Program-made: the position numbers and the translations under genes | Shown here: positions 48,050 through 58,930 of the stretch, in pieces | How positions within the stretch are numbered: position 1 is the first letter of the stretch | Layout: every line of letters begins with the position of its first letter | NCBI GenBank assembly: GCA_031772625.1 | Contig: CM062814.1 | Span: 827,894,757 to 827,958,756 of the forward strand | Length of the DNA: 64,000 nt | Direction: 5' to 3' | Source of the DNA: Pinus tabuliformis | Taxonomy: Eukaryota; Streptophyta; Pinopsida; Pinales; Pinaceae | Notes under the pieces: generated by a model | Database searches by the model: none | What the model was told of the DNA's origin: nothing | What the model saw: only the letters and a program-made list of their open reading frames with translations

Positions 48050-49990
48050 GGGAAGGGAGCAAAGATTGAAACCCAAAAGATGAGATATATGGCCTTAAAT
48101 AGAGCAAGGTGTGTTTATGAAAAATATATGAGTTTTGGAGAAATTGATAGACGTATCAGAGGCATCCACAAAATCATCTAAGATTGGAGAAAATTCTCTA
48201 GCTTCCCTTAGATTCGAGACTCCCATGACTATTGTGTCATTTACAAATTATTACTAAGAGATTAGAATGTCTCTACTGAAGATGGGAAGAAATTTGATAT
48301 TTCCATTAGAAATAGTAGCTTTAATATCCCTACCAAGACCATCAACCATCAAAATTAATGAAAAGGTAGAGAGCAGGTCTCCTTGGAAAATTTCGCTCAA
48401 AATATTGAAAGTGTGAGATGGTCACCCATTAACCAAGATGGAGAAACAAGAACTAGAAAACAAGGAGTAAATCCAATTCAATCATGATTCAAAGAATCCA
48501 AAAGCAATGAGAGAATGATAAGTATAGTCCCAATTTAATTTATCAAAGGTTGTGGAAAACTCTAGCTTAGTTAGAATACTAGATATTTGGGTGTCTAAAA
48601 GAGTGAATGACTCATGAGCCAATAGAGTCTCATCTAAGATCCAAAAACCCTCCACATAGCCATATAATATGAGATGGAAGAATAGGATTAGGTGATTAGT
48701 GATAACTTTGGAAATGACCTTATAAATTCCATTATAGAGTGTTACAAGTACAAAACAGCTAGGGACATCCACTTTCTCTGATTGAGGAGTTAATATTACG
48801 AAGGGGGCATTAGCAGATAGCACAATAGAGGATGAACATCTATATTCGTCTACAATAGCATGGATTTCATTATCTATAAATGAAAACAAGTATGAAAGAA
48901 TTCCATGGTGAAGCTATCTGAACAAGCTTCTTTGTCACTAGGTATACCTTTAACTTCTTCCTCTACTTCCTTTATAGTTGTAGGATTAATAACGGATTCA
49001 TTATGTTCCCTACTAATAAGTGATGGGATGTGTTGGGTTATCTTCCATATAGCCTCATGTTTCTATGGTTGGGGGATCATTGGAGATATCCAAATAGAAA
49101 TTAGCCAATTATTACTCTATATCTTTATGTTTGACTAAATTGGATCCCTATATGGTCTTTAATTGCATAATTATATTCATATGGTGGTGATGGATCATGG
49201 AGTTGTGGAAGAACTTAGTTAGATTTTCTCCTCTCAATGACATTCAATTCATGATTTATATTTCTGAAGTGTTTTCTTCTATTTACATCTCTCCTCTAGA
49301 CTGAGAACGAGGTTTTTTAATTCCATTATTTATTCTTCCTATCTTCCTTCTATTATAACGCATTGCTAAATGTGTTCCTCTTTGGCTTCCAAGTCTTTTT
49401 TTTCCTATAGAATGTTTCCAACCTCCTCCTTATACCATTTTTTGATTTCAGCTTATAAATATTTTAGCTTTTGTTAGAACAAGTACATTGTTGATCCTTC
49501 TATAAAATCCACTTTTGACCACCAAACCTCTTCCTTTACTAAGAATCAAGAATCACAAAGCCAACAAATTTCATACTTGAAAGGATTGAACTTGGGACCT
49601 ATATTGATATCAATATCGAAATGGATCATCCAATGATGCAAGGTTTTATAAGGAAAGGTGGAACCCTCAAATATTGTGTCATGAGAGAAGAGGGATTTTG
49701 AGAGAAGAAATTGGTCCAAACATAAGGCTATTTGTTGTTTTCCAACTCTTTTTTATTCTAGGTGTAGATCCCATTGATAGTTTCCACATCCACTAGTTAT
49801 AAGTTATGTATGTATTTCATTAAATAAGTTTCTTCCATATCTAAGTTACTTATACCACCTTTATTCTCTTCTAAGGAATTATTTATATTAAAATCACCTC
49901 AGATTATCCATAAAACACCTTCGAGATGGGCTTGCAACCTATACGTATTTTGAATATGTAGTGCCCCACTCTAGTTGACCAAATTTGATG
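48050..49990 (-). pseudogene. L1-type LINE ORF2 remnant (endonuclease end and reverse transcriptase)
   Basis: The minus-strand frame 48889-48482 holds ITNHLILFFHLILYGYVEGF and KLEFSTTFDKLNWDY, which fit the plant L1 RT core blocks (SGFVEGRQILD, DLSKAFDKLSWDY). Upstream (about 49700-49500) are pieces resembling the end of the endonuclease domain (HDTIFEGSTFPYKTLHHWM, PFKYEICW). Downstream (to 48050) are IPLLQKLSSKLDNYTF and related segments. Many stops and shifts. The DD catalytic pair region has decayed. Confidence 0.75.
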
Positions 49991-51414
49991 TTAGCTTAAT
50001 CCTAACAAAGATTTATTGCATATACATTATTCCTTGAGGACCTCAAGTTGAGGATCCAACTATTTTACATTTATTATTAGTGGATGTGATAATAATTGTT
50101 ATGTACCAATTTTTTGTTATTGTGGTTATGATGATGATGGTTATGATGGACCTCTTTGATGACTATGCATAATCATGTTGATGAATTCATTATATGTTTT
50201 CCTATTTACATATTCTATGGACTAACTTCCTTTGTACAATTAGTAATTATGTTTATGATTATGTCATAATGATAATGCAACAAGTGTAATGATCCGAACT
50301 GGATCCATAAAGAACTGTCAAAAGAACCATCACTGCATCAGGTTGGGACAAGCATCAAAGAATTCAAAAACAGTGATTAAGAACACCTCAAACCAGTGGC
50401 AGTGGCATCCAGCGTGGAACGACGAGGACCTCGATCAAAGTGCGTTGACCGAGGCCCATGGAGACTGCGCGGGAGGTGAAATTAGCCCCTAGAAGGCCCA
50501 GATCGGGAAACAGAGGAGGTTTTTGATGCGCGATTAGTTGGGCGAAAAGGCTTGAAATGGAGAAGCCCTGAGCACTTTGTCGTGTGGAGAGCTGGAGAAC
50601 TGAAGGCCGAAAGGCAAAAAAGGGCTAAAAGCTAAAAGGCGGGACCCGCTCCGAAACCGGCAGTATTGATCAGGGGCTCCTTGAATAGTAAGCAGTTTTG
50701 CATGAAAGCGGAGCGATTCCACTCAGCAATCGACACATGGTGAGTGGAGGAGAGAGAAAACTACCGCTCATCGCACGCTAATGGTCGAGCAAGTCAACCA
50801 CGCGAAATGAGCTGGCGGCGTTGGATCTGGGGGATCCAGATCGGACGGCTGAGATCATGCTTGATGGGGAAGCGGAACTGACGAGGGAATAAGCCACAGT
50901 TTGTAAATATTTGAGGTCCGCTCTAACTGCCACGGTGGAGGAAGACTCATTCCACGACGTAACTGAAGAAATGAACCGACGAAGCAAGCTGGCGCTTTAC
51001 AGGAGGACATGTGGCCACTCCCTATAAGCTTGGTGATGACATCAAACAGGGAACTCCAAACGCAGCTGTAGAAGGCGATTCGATGGAGATGGAAGAGGAA
51101 CTGAACACTCTTGAGCTCAAATGGCTTAAAGCCATGAACAGAGACAAAAAACATACAGAGAGAAAAGAGGAACCAAAACCTTGAGAGGAGGACGGGAACT
51201 CAGAGAAGAAGACAGTGAAGAAAAAGCAGAAAGAAGACAGAGGGACGAGCTGACCAAAGGCAACATCGAGGCCCAGAGAGCTTGAGAGATTCAAGCCATC
51301 CCCGAAAGGACCTGTCAGACCCAAGAGGTCAAGGAGCTGGTAGGCAGAAGAGTCTGTGCACTCCAGTGGCTTGGGGAATCCAAGAACCACCCTGCCAAGT
51401 GTTACAGGGAAAGG
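49991..51414. other. Unclassified flank of E1, GC-richer from about 50290
   Basis: The first 300 bases are AT-rich and empty. From 50290 the composition changes abruptly. Plus-strand frames are broken; one stretch (51020-51170) reads EMEEELNTLELKWLKAMNRD and is Glu/Lys-rich. I do not recognise it; it may be an old LINE ORF1 or another repeat. It ends at the start of the E1 LTR. Confidence 0.35.
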
Positions 51415-52438
51415 TGTCTATATAGAACTGCTCTATCCCACTAAGGTGTGACAGCTGCCTTAGAAACAAATAGAGAAAAGCTACTTTAGTTTTTCCTTTA
51501 TGAATTATAGATAAAGAGGAACAGAAAGACCAACCTCTGTCTTGCGCTAATCTCCTGATTTGATTCCTCTCTTCTTGATAGTCTTTCGCTACTTGTTCCC
51601 TTGCACGCCCAGTTTCACAAAGTACTTGTAAGATTACAGTAGCATAGCACTATACAAAGACATGGATCTATAATCTTAAACAATCTAGGATCATATGTAA
51701 ATTGACCATACAAATGCAGCAAACATCAATGACACAAGAGCATGGAGGAAAACTTGAATAGCTTTTATTGATAAACAAGAAAAAGCCAAGAGGAGTTACA
51801 ACCAGTTGTTCTGACCCAGCATCAACCTCTCAGCAAGGAAGCCCCTCTTCACCTCATACAAAGCTTAGATCACCCAACAATCTGATGTTTGTCTCAAGAA
51901 ACCAACAACAATTCCTTACAATATGCAAAATTCCAGCCTCTGGATCTCTGGGATGAGGGATCCATATATAGATATCTGTAATGGAGATGAGTTAGCTTAT
52001 GATTTGATTAGTTTCTTCCCTCTGATATTTCTTTCTTCCACTTGGAGATTGTTGATCTCTTACTCATCCTTGGTCGAATTCAGAGAGGCAAGTGTCACAG
52101 GAGAAGTTTCTGGAAGCTTCCATTGCCTCTCCACCTCGTGGAATGACACTGCCATTTGTCATTTCTCGCCCATCGCACCCCATAGAAGGGATTTTTGAAA
52201 TGAAACGCACCCACACGGTGTATTTAGGTGAGATGCAACACACTTGGCCAGTGGAGTAGCTGAAATGATCGTGTTTTGACCAATTCTGAGCAGTTTTTCA
52301 TGGAGAACTTCTGGGAGAAGCTGTAATCTATTGACCTTGTTCCTTTAGGGGTTATAATAACACTTTTAGGGACTTAGGAGCCCTTGGTTTATGGACATTT
52401 CATGCTTGGGGTTGTAGTGCCCAAAAATGTCTATAACA
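51415..52438 (-). repeat. Element E1 3' LTR
   Basis: 1024 bp, the same length as the E2 copy at 57907-58930. Minus-strand ends are TGTTATAGACA...TATATAGACA. A G-rich purine tract (TTAGGGGGCAAC) abuts it on the interior side at 52439-52450. The left flank AAAGG (51410-51414) should be one half of its target duplication. Confidence 0.85.
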
Positions 52439-54292
52439 GTTGCCCCCTAAAGCATGAGGTCGTTAATCTTTTGATGTCGGGTGAAATGCTTTATTATGAG
52501 GATCCGAAGTTCTTTCAAGCTGGGAGGAGACCTGTAATAAGATACAATACAATACATTATCTTCATAATATTTCATGATCTAGTTGAGGCGAGAATTCCC
52601 GTGCTCAGCTTTATAAATTCATTTTCATGTACATAGGACAGACAATCGTCTGAGTGTAGACTGATGATTCTGATAGAGCCATCATCCCTTTGATTCGATG
52701 ATTATCTGTGCAGCAATGATGTACATTTGATGTCTTTATTTCCCTGAATATATATCGCAGCCCAGATGGATGAAACTAGATCCAGGGTCTTCAATCTCGT
52801 TCGATCTTCACTCGAATTACAAGTTGATCCATGTGAAAGATGTTCTGGATGATTACCAGCCAATGATGTAAGTTGTTAACAGGCGCGAGAGGAATCACCG
52901 ATAATGATAATGACCCTCAAGGTACTACAGTACAATTCACATGGTGTGAATAAAGGACTTGGTGTCGAACACCACGCAAAATCTTTCGGTCGAAGGCCAT
53001 TGATGTAAACCTGTCGCCGGAAGTGAGAAACTTGCCATTGAGGCATGCAAGCTTCAAAGTACTGAATGGGGTGTTCCTAGATCAACTTCTTGGATAATGA
53101 GTCGATGTCGACAAGAAGCGATCCGTCACAGGAGGGCATTAATGAATCCCACATCAATGACATGGAACGGAGCAAATGATTTTAATGGAGGTGAAAACGA
53201 TCTGGTGATATAAGGTTCAGGGTGGCGGTCATGAAAGAATGGAGTATAATGTATGGTAGTGAGTGAGACATAGGTGAATTCTCTGAATGACTTCTCTTGA
53301 ACATATCGGAGACACTGATGTGATGGATTGGTAGCATTAACCCCAAATATGGATGGTATGATGGGACCATTGTGATGTGACCGGTGAATGAAACAACCCA
53401 ACCCGACTCGGACGCGGAGTGGAAGTGTCATGTTCAAGAGCAACTTGCTACCAACAAAGTTTCTTCAAGTTTTCTTCCCAATTTTCCCCAGTCATTGCTG
53501 ACCAGTACCTCTTTATTTTTAATTTTCCCTTCGGGCAAACCCATCACTATGTTTTAACGAGCCTAGCGATAGTGAAAATCATTCTCGTCTATAGACAAGT
53601 TTGTCGCTATTAAACTTTTAATGAGTTTAACAACAAAGATAACTCGGTCCTTTTCAATTTTAGAGAGTCTGAAAAGGAACGTAAAGGTAACTCCAAAATT
53701 CCTTTTTCGTCATCTAATCGCTTAAGTCCGAAAAAGTATAAAACGATACAGAAGGGATGAATTTTTGATACTTTTAAGGAGCCGAACAAAACAAGCGCTC
53801 GATCTTTTTGTGTAATAATCTCTCAGGTCCAAAAAGATTAAAATTTAGAGAAGAGATACCACTTCCGATCACTTTAACGAGCTGGAGAGGCCAATGGCTC
53901 AGCAATCTTTTCATATTTTACGAGTCAGTTGTAAAGAGCTTAAAGGAGACTCGTCTTTTGAGGAACGAGTGATAAAATGGGTAGCAATTGATTCCAAGGT
54001 TTGGAATTTTCCAATCAAGGTAGTGTTACAAGGATGGCTAGTGAGATCACTCTTCGCAACTGTTCCTCAAAATGGGTAAACAATCAAATGGAGGTGAATG
54101 ATCAGCCAACGCAAAAGTGGAGGTGATGGTGCAAACACAACCAAGGATTTAATGGCTGAAGTACTACATTCACGATGGTTATTTATCAAGGAATAGTTCA
54201 TTTTTTAATGAGTTTAAATGCGGGGGGAAACATTTGCTCATGTCTTATGTTTATTTTTTAACAAGCTTGAACTATGTGCTAAAACTGCTCGA
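52439..54292 (-). other. Element E1 3' noncoding region
   Basis: Collinear with 58931-60842 of E2. It contains repeated TTTTTAACGAGC-like words between 53550 and 54290. Short open frames here are present but not conserved as protein between the two copies. Confidence 0.7.
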
Positions 54293-54898
54293 TGAAATGG
54301 TCTCTTTTTTATTTTACCATAAGTAACTTTGTTCTTTCAAAGATTGTACTATATTTTCAATTGCTTCATCAAACTAGTCAGAAATGAACAATATATGCTT
54401 GAAAAACGAGTTAGAACACTAATATTTTACTTTGAACTACGTAAAAAGTAATTGAAAAGTGTTTTTACCTCTCATTTTACCATTTCATTTGAACTTTGGT
54501 TTGTTGGAGCTTTGGAGGTGCTTTCCCCCTTTGATTTTTCATCAGCTGATTTTGGGAGATTCTGTGGACGATTCTCGGCGCCCTCTGGACCAGGTAGGAG
54601 CTAAACCTGAGCTCTTTCATTTCATGCTTTCCATTTTACATTCTGAGCTTGATTCTTGGTTTTTCTGAGCCTCTGGGGTTTGAAAAATGCGTTCTGCCTT
54701 CAGCGCACCCTCTGTGTATCAAAAGGTGCGTTGGATGTTGGCCATCTGACATGCAACGCACCCAGAGCACTACTGTAGGTGTGATGGGCGCAGAGAAGAA
54801 ATTTTATGCATAGTTTTTGATGGAAATTTTGCCTGTTTCTTACCAAAATCAGGATCTAACTCTCCTCTTGTTTGTTTTTTAGAGATCTTTGGAGTAAG
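54293..54898 (+). promoter_or_regulatory. Likely promoter, leader exon and first intron of the PMD gene
   Basis: Absent from E2. A donor-like CCAG/GTAGGAG lies at 54593/54594 and a pyrimidine-rich acceptor TTTGTTTTTTAG/AGATC at 54882/54883, 17 bases before the ATG. This predicts a 289-nt intron in the 5' leader. No TATA box is clear. Confidence 0.5.
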
Positions 54899-56134
54899 AT
54901 GACTATTACATGGCGAGAACGTGAGCATGAAGAAGAGGACATGCTTGCCCTTCATGATCTGGTTACAGTAAACGCACTGCGGAACTGTGGCTTGCTGAAG
55001 TTTTTCTGCATTTCTAGCATGAGACAACAGATCAACTTACTGCAGTATTTGCTCGATGCTTGGGATCCTACCAACCAGGTGTTCCAAATCAGGGGCAAAT
55101 CTATCCCCTTGACTGTAGTAGACATCTATTTCTTGACTGGCTTGTCAAGGCGGGGTGCCCCCATCTCTTTATCAGGTTCAGCCCGAGGAGGTGAATATGT
55201 GAGAGATTATGTTCGCCGGTATTGCAGAGAAGAATCTCAGCCGAGTAAAGATGGCAAGATCATCATCCGTGATGTCACTGACAGGTCCCTCAGGACTATT
55301 CTGTTTACTTTTGGTAGAATGGCTGGTGGTGCGACTCTTCATGTAGCCAATCAATCTTATATGCAGTATGCCTTGGAATGCCTCCAACCGAATGTGTTCA
55401 ACTGGTGCGACGCAGTACTTCTTGTGATGAAAGAACAGTTGTCCAAGGTAAAGAGCGGGAGGTTGAAGAACTTTGGGTATGGTTCTATTTTGACCGCCTT
55501 TGCCTTGGAAAAGATACCACTGATGCAGCCGCAGTATATTGCACTCGATTTACCTTCACCTACTGAACCACGTATGCAGAGATGGGTTGGCCATATGTCT
55601 AGGCACGCTGGTCAGTCTCAGATTTCATTTTCTGATACCTTCTTCAGGTGGTTTGATCGTTAGGAGATGGTTTATTCCGAGTATCCATATGCTGGCATGG
55701 ACTTCCGGGGTAATCCAGATTTAGTACTGCCGGCTGGCGAACAGTGGGACGCCATTGGTAAATTCTTTGACCATATTCCTGTTTATCGTTTTTCATTTAT
55801 AATGTCCTTGTGCTTTATTCTATCAAGACTTTAATCAAACTCATGTGTTCATGCAGATGTTGGTCCTGTTCGGCCAGTAGCACGCCTGAGAGTGCCAGCT
55901 GCCGCCCCAGCAGGAGAGGTTGTTGGAAGGGCTATCCTTCGCAACCTCGATGTGGCCGAGACTCTCACAGCATTACAGGAGCAGGTTGAGGGCCTCACTC
56001 TTGGTATTCCAGATGTGAGGACTGACGAGCTACCTTTGAGGTTGCAGCGGCATACTACTGGTGTGCTAAGACGATGGACTCGTCTCTTACGCATGATCGC
56101 ACAGGCTGTGACTTGCTATCACGAGCATCATTAG
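54899..56134 (+). pseudogene. Plant mobile domain (PMD) gene carried antisense in E1; one nonsense codon
   Basis: Two coding exons, 54899-55757 and 55857-56134, joined across a 99-nt intron (GCCATTG/GTAAAT ... ATGCAG/ATGTTG) that restores the frame as Ala-Ile-Asp-Val; 378 residues in all. Exon 1 has PMD hallmarks: WDPTNQVFQIRGKSIPLTV followed by DIYFLTGLSRRG, then a helical region with FGRMAGGATLH. Exon 2 ends in an amphipathic helix-rich tail (VAETLTALQEQVEGLTLG). TAG at 55661-55663 interrupts exon 1 and fits a former CAG. PMD proteins occur both as host nuclear factors acting in gene and transposon silencing and inside transposons. Here the gene is convergent with pol, its stop 170 bases from the RNase H stop. 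Its role in the element is unknown. Confidence 0.75.
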
Positions 56135-56303
56135 ACTAGGGTGCCCCCTAGCATTTTGAGTTTTTTGGTCATTTGACCAATTTTGTCTTGGTTACAGAAC
56201 ATTACGTGTAAACCATAAACAGTTATATATATTTTTGATTTTCGGAGTTTTATTTTGGTTAAGTTACATGATCCAAATGCAAACATTGATGGTATGTTTC
56301 TTT

Positions 56304-56729
56304 TTATACATGTTGCAAATGTCTATCTAACACATAATTTGCCAATGAGTCAGTTAATGTGTTTAAGTTTCTGAAAATATGTTGATATTGAATAAAATCA
56401 AATTGTCTTTCCAAAATCTTAACCCTTAGGAACATGCGATAAATAGTTGGATTTTGGACAGAATAGATACCAGTGAGTTGTAGTATGACGAGTTGTGAGT
56501 CTAGCCTGAAAATCAGTCAGCGTATACCATGTGTGATGGCATCAGAGAGAAGTTCTATCAACGCGCTATATTCAGCGATGTTATTTGTTGATCGACCAAT
56601 ACATACCCCTCTGAAACTTACTAACTCGCCGCTTGGATCAAAAATGGCCCAGGCCGCGGAAGATAGGTTTTGCGAACTACGACTCGCTCCGTCGGCATAT
56701 CCAACACATGACTCCAATAGGTTTGACAT
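56304..56729 (-). pseudogene. Element E1 archaeal-type RNase H, downstream of integrase; one nonsense codon
   Basis: ATG at 56729 begins MSNLLESCVGYADGAS. All four acidic positions are present: YADGAS, NIAEYSAL, FRLDSQLV and LTDSLANYVLD. The frame ends with TAA at 56304-56306. The only break is a TGA around 56517-56519 (after THGIR). The length of about 140 residues fits a whole domain. In most Gypsy elements RNase H precedes integrase; here it follows. It may be joined to integrase by splicing of the preceding 81 nt. Confidence 0.8.
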
Positions 56730-56810
56730 CTGCAACAAATGTAAAAAGTGGATTACTTGACCAAAATAAACACTTTAGCGAAAACAAAAGCATACAAGTT
56801 ACCATTACAC
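56730..56810 (-). other. Possible 81-nt intron joining integrase to RNase H
   Basis: On the minus strand, integrase KRYY is followed by GTGTAATGG (donor-like, containing the integrase TAA stop). A T-rich stretch then ends in TTTGTTGCAG directly before the RNase H ATG. Removing 81 nt would fuse both domains in frame. No transcript evidence is available. Confidence 0.45.
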
Positions 56811-57906
56811 ATAGTAACGCTTGAGGTACAACCCGTTACGAGGTTGCGCCAGTGGAATTTTGTCATAATCCATTAACTCGTAGGCTCCTTTTGCTAACAC
56901 CCACTTAACAATATAGGCCCATCCACAAAGACTTAAATTTACCTACTCCCAATTTATCGGATTCTTGGTCATAAAGCAAGACCAAGTCACCTTATGAGAA
57001 GACACGAGGTTTGACATTTTTGTCGAACTGCGCTTTGACTCGTTTCTTATGGGCTTCGTTAGCCAAAGCGGCATCACGACGGGTTTCATCCAATTGGATT
57101 AGTTCCACGAAACGAGCTTCTTCTTCTAAAGTTCCGGGGAGGAGATCAATTGCGAGTTTGAGGGACGAGATTTCGCACTGGATTGGTAAGACTGCTTCCA
57201 AGCTGTATACCAGTTGGAAAGGTGTAAACCTGATTGCATTCCTTACCGATGTTCGATAAGCCCACAAAGCTGAGTACAGGATTAGGTGCCATCTTCTTTT
57301 GTGAACTCCAATCATCCTTTGCAGCATGCGTTTCAGGACCTTGTTGATTGCTTCAACTTGTCCGTTGGCTTGCGGGTAATATGGAGTAGAGCTGTCATGA
57401 GACAACCCTAGTTTGGCAGCTAATTCAACCATCATGTGATTGCGAAAATGCGATCCATGATCTGTGACTATAGCTTGTGGTACGCCGAATCTGGCGACTA
57501 CATGATTGAAAAAGAAGAGGGCGGTTGTTTCACCAGTATTATCTAATGTAGGCATCGCCTCGGCCCATTTGCTAAAATAGTCAACTGCGACTATGATATA
57601 CCCATGCCCCCCGGTCGAGGTGGGGTTACATGTCATGAAATCGATGCTCCATTTGGCGAATGGCCCAACAACAACTATTGGCTACAAAGGTGCGGGTGGT
57701 CTTCTGGTTTTGCTATTGAAAATTTGACAAGCATGGCAACTTCTGACTGCGGTTATGCAATCTTTGAACATTATTGGCCAGAAGTATCCTGCTCGTAAGA
57801 TTTTTTGCGCTGTAGCATAACCGGATTGATGCCCCCCACACGCGCCCGAATGGAAATCATTCAGGACTTTTTCGGCCTCCTCATGGGTGAGCGTTAACGA
57901 GAAAAG
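56805..57906 (-). pseudogene. Element E1 integrase, N-terminally cut by E2 insertion
   Basis: From 57906: FSRLTLTHEEAEKVLNDFHSG, an HHCC zinc finger (H-GACGGH ... CITAVRSCHAC), TAG near 57682 where Gln fits, then the D-D-E core (KWSIDFMTCN, IVTDHGSHF, YYPQANGQVEAINKV). A TAA at 56992-56994 fits a former CAA. The C-terminal GDLVLLYDQE and, after a one-base deletion near 56910, YIVKWVLAKGAYELMDYDK lead to the natural end KRYYV-stop at 56805. Close to functional apart from two nonsense codons and one indel. Confidence 0.85.
57902..57906. repeat. Predicted left target duplication of E2 (AAAAG)
   Basis: The last five bases of E1 before the E2 LTR. The partner should lie right of the window, followed by the rest of the E1 pol. 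Confidence 0.5.
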
Positions 57907-58930
57907 TGTCTACTCAGAACGCCCCTATCCCACTAAGGTGTGACAGTACCTTAGAAACAAACAGAGAAAACTACTCTCGTATTCTTCTTTATGAACTATA
58001 AACGAAGAGGAATAGGATGAACCAACCTGTGTCCTTCTAGTCCTTTGATCCAATCTCTCTCCTCTTTGACAGCTTCCAGCTACCTGCTCCCTTACTTGCC
58101 CAGCGTCACCAAGTTCCTGCAAGATCACAGAAGAGGAAAACTACACAAAGAAATGGATTTATATTCATAAATAGCTTAGGATCAGATTTAAGCTAAACAT
58201 GCAAATATAACAAAACATCATTGATACACAAGCATGTAGGAGAAACTCAAATAGTTTTATTGATATAACAAGAAGATCCAGGAGGAGTTACAACCGATGA
58301 TTCCTGATCCAGCATCAACCCCCAGCAAAGGAATCCCCTCTTCACCTCCAACGAAGCATAAATCACCCAATACTCTGATCTCTATCTCAAAACCGACAGC
58401 AATTCTCTGCAATGTACAAAATTCCAGCCTCTGGATCTCTGGGATGAGGGATCCATTTATAGATGTATGCAAAGAGGATGAGTCAGCTTATGATTTGACT
58501 AGTGGCTTCTCTCTGTCAGTTCTTGCTTCCACTTGGAGACTGAGAGCCTCTTACTCATCCTTGGTCGAACTCAGTGAGGCAAGTGTCATTGGGGAAGATT
58601 CTGGAAGCTTCCATTGTCTGTCCACCTCGCGGAATGACACTGCCATTTGTCATTTCCCACTCAACACACCCTGGTAGTGCATTTAGGTGCGTTGCAACGC
58701 ACCTAGCTAGTGTACTTGGGTGCTATGAAACGCAGCTAGCTAGTGGAGCAGCTGAAATGATCTTGATTTGACTGATTCTAAGCAGTTTCTGGTGGAGAAC
58801 TTCTGGGAGAAGCTGTAATTGGTTGAACTTGTTCCTCTAGGGGTTGGAACAACACTTTTAGGGACTTAGGAGCCCTTGGTTTATGGACATTTCATGCTTA
58901 GAGCTGTAAGGCACAAAAATGTCTATAACA
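57907..58930 (-). repeat. Element E2 3' LTR
   Basis: 1024 bp, collinear with 51415-52438. Plus-strand ends TGTCTACT...GTCTATAACA. A purine tract TTAGGGGGAAAC (minus strand) abuts it at 58931-58942. Confidence 0.85.

Larger units (their letters stand above)
51415..57906 (-). mobile_element. Element E1: Tat-like Gypsy retrotransposon with antisense PMD gene, 5' part beyond window
   Basis: In minus-strand order the visible part is: integrase (57906-56805), intron-like gap, archaeal RNase H (56729-56304), a PMD gene on the opposite strand (54899-56134), a long 3' region (54292-52439), a polypurine tract and the 3' LTR (52438-51415). Integrase is cut at 57906 by insertion of E2, a second copy of the same family. 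The rest of E1 should continue to the right of E2, outside the window. Confidence 0.8.

Noticed and set aside
53126..53443. Minus-strand frames conserved in position at 53126-53443 and 59585-59909
   Set aside because: Both lie in the duplicated 3' region of E; they resemble each other only because the DNA does, with no start or domain support.
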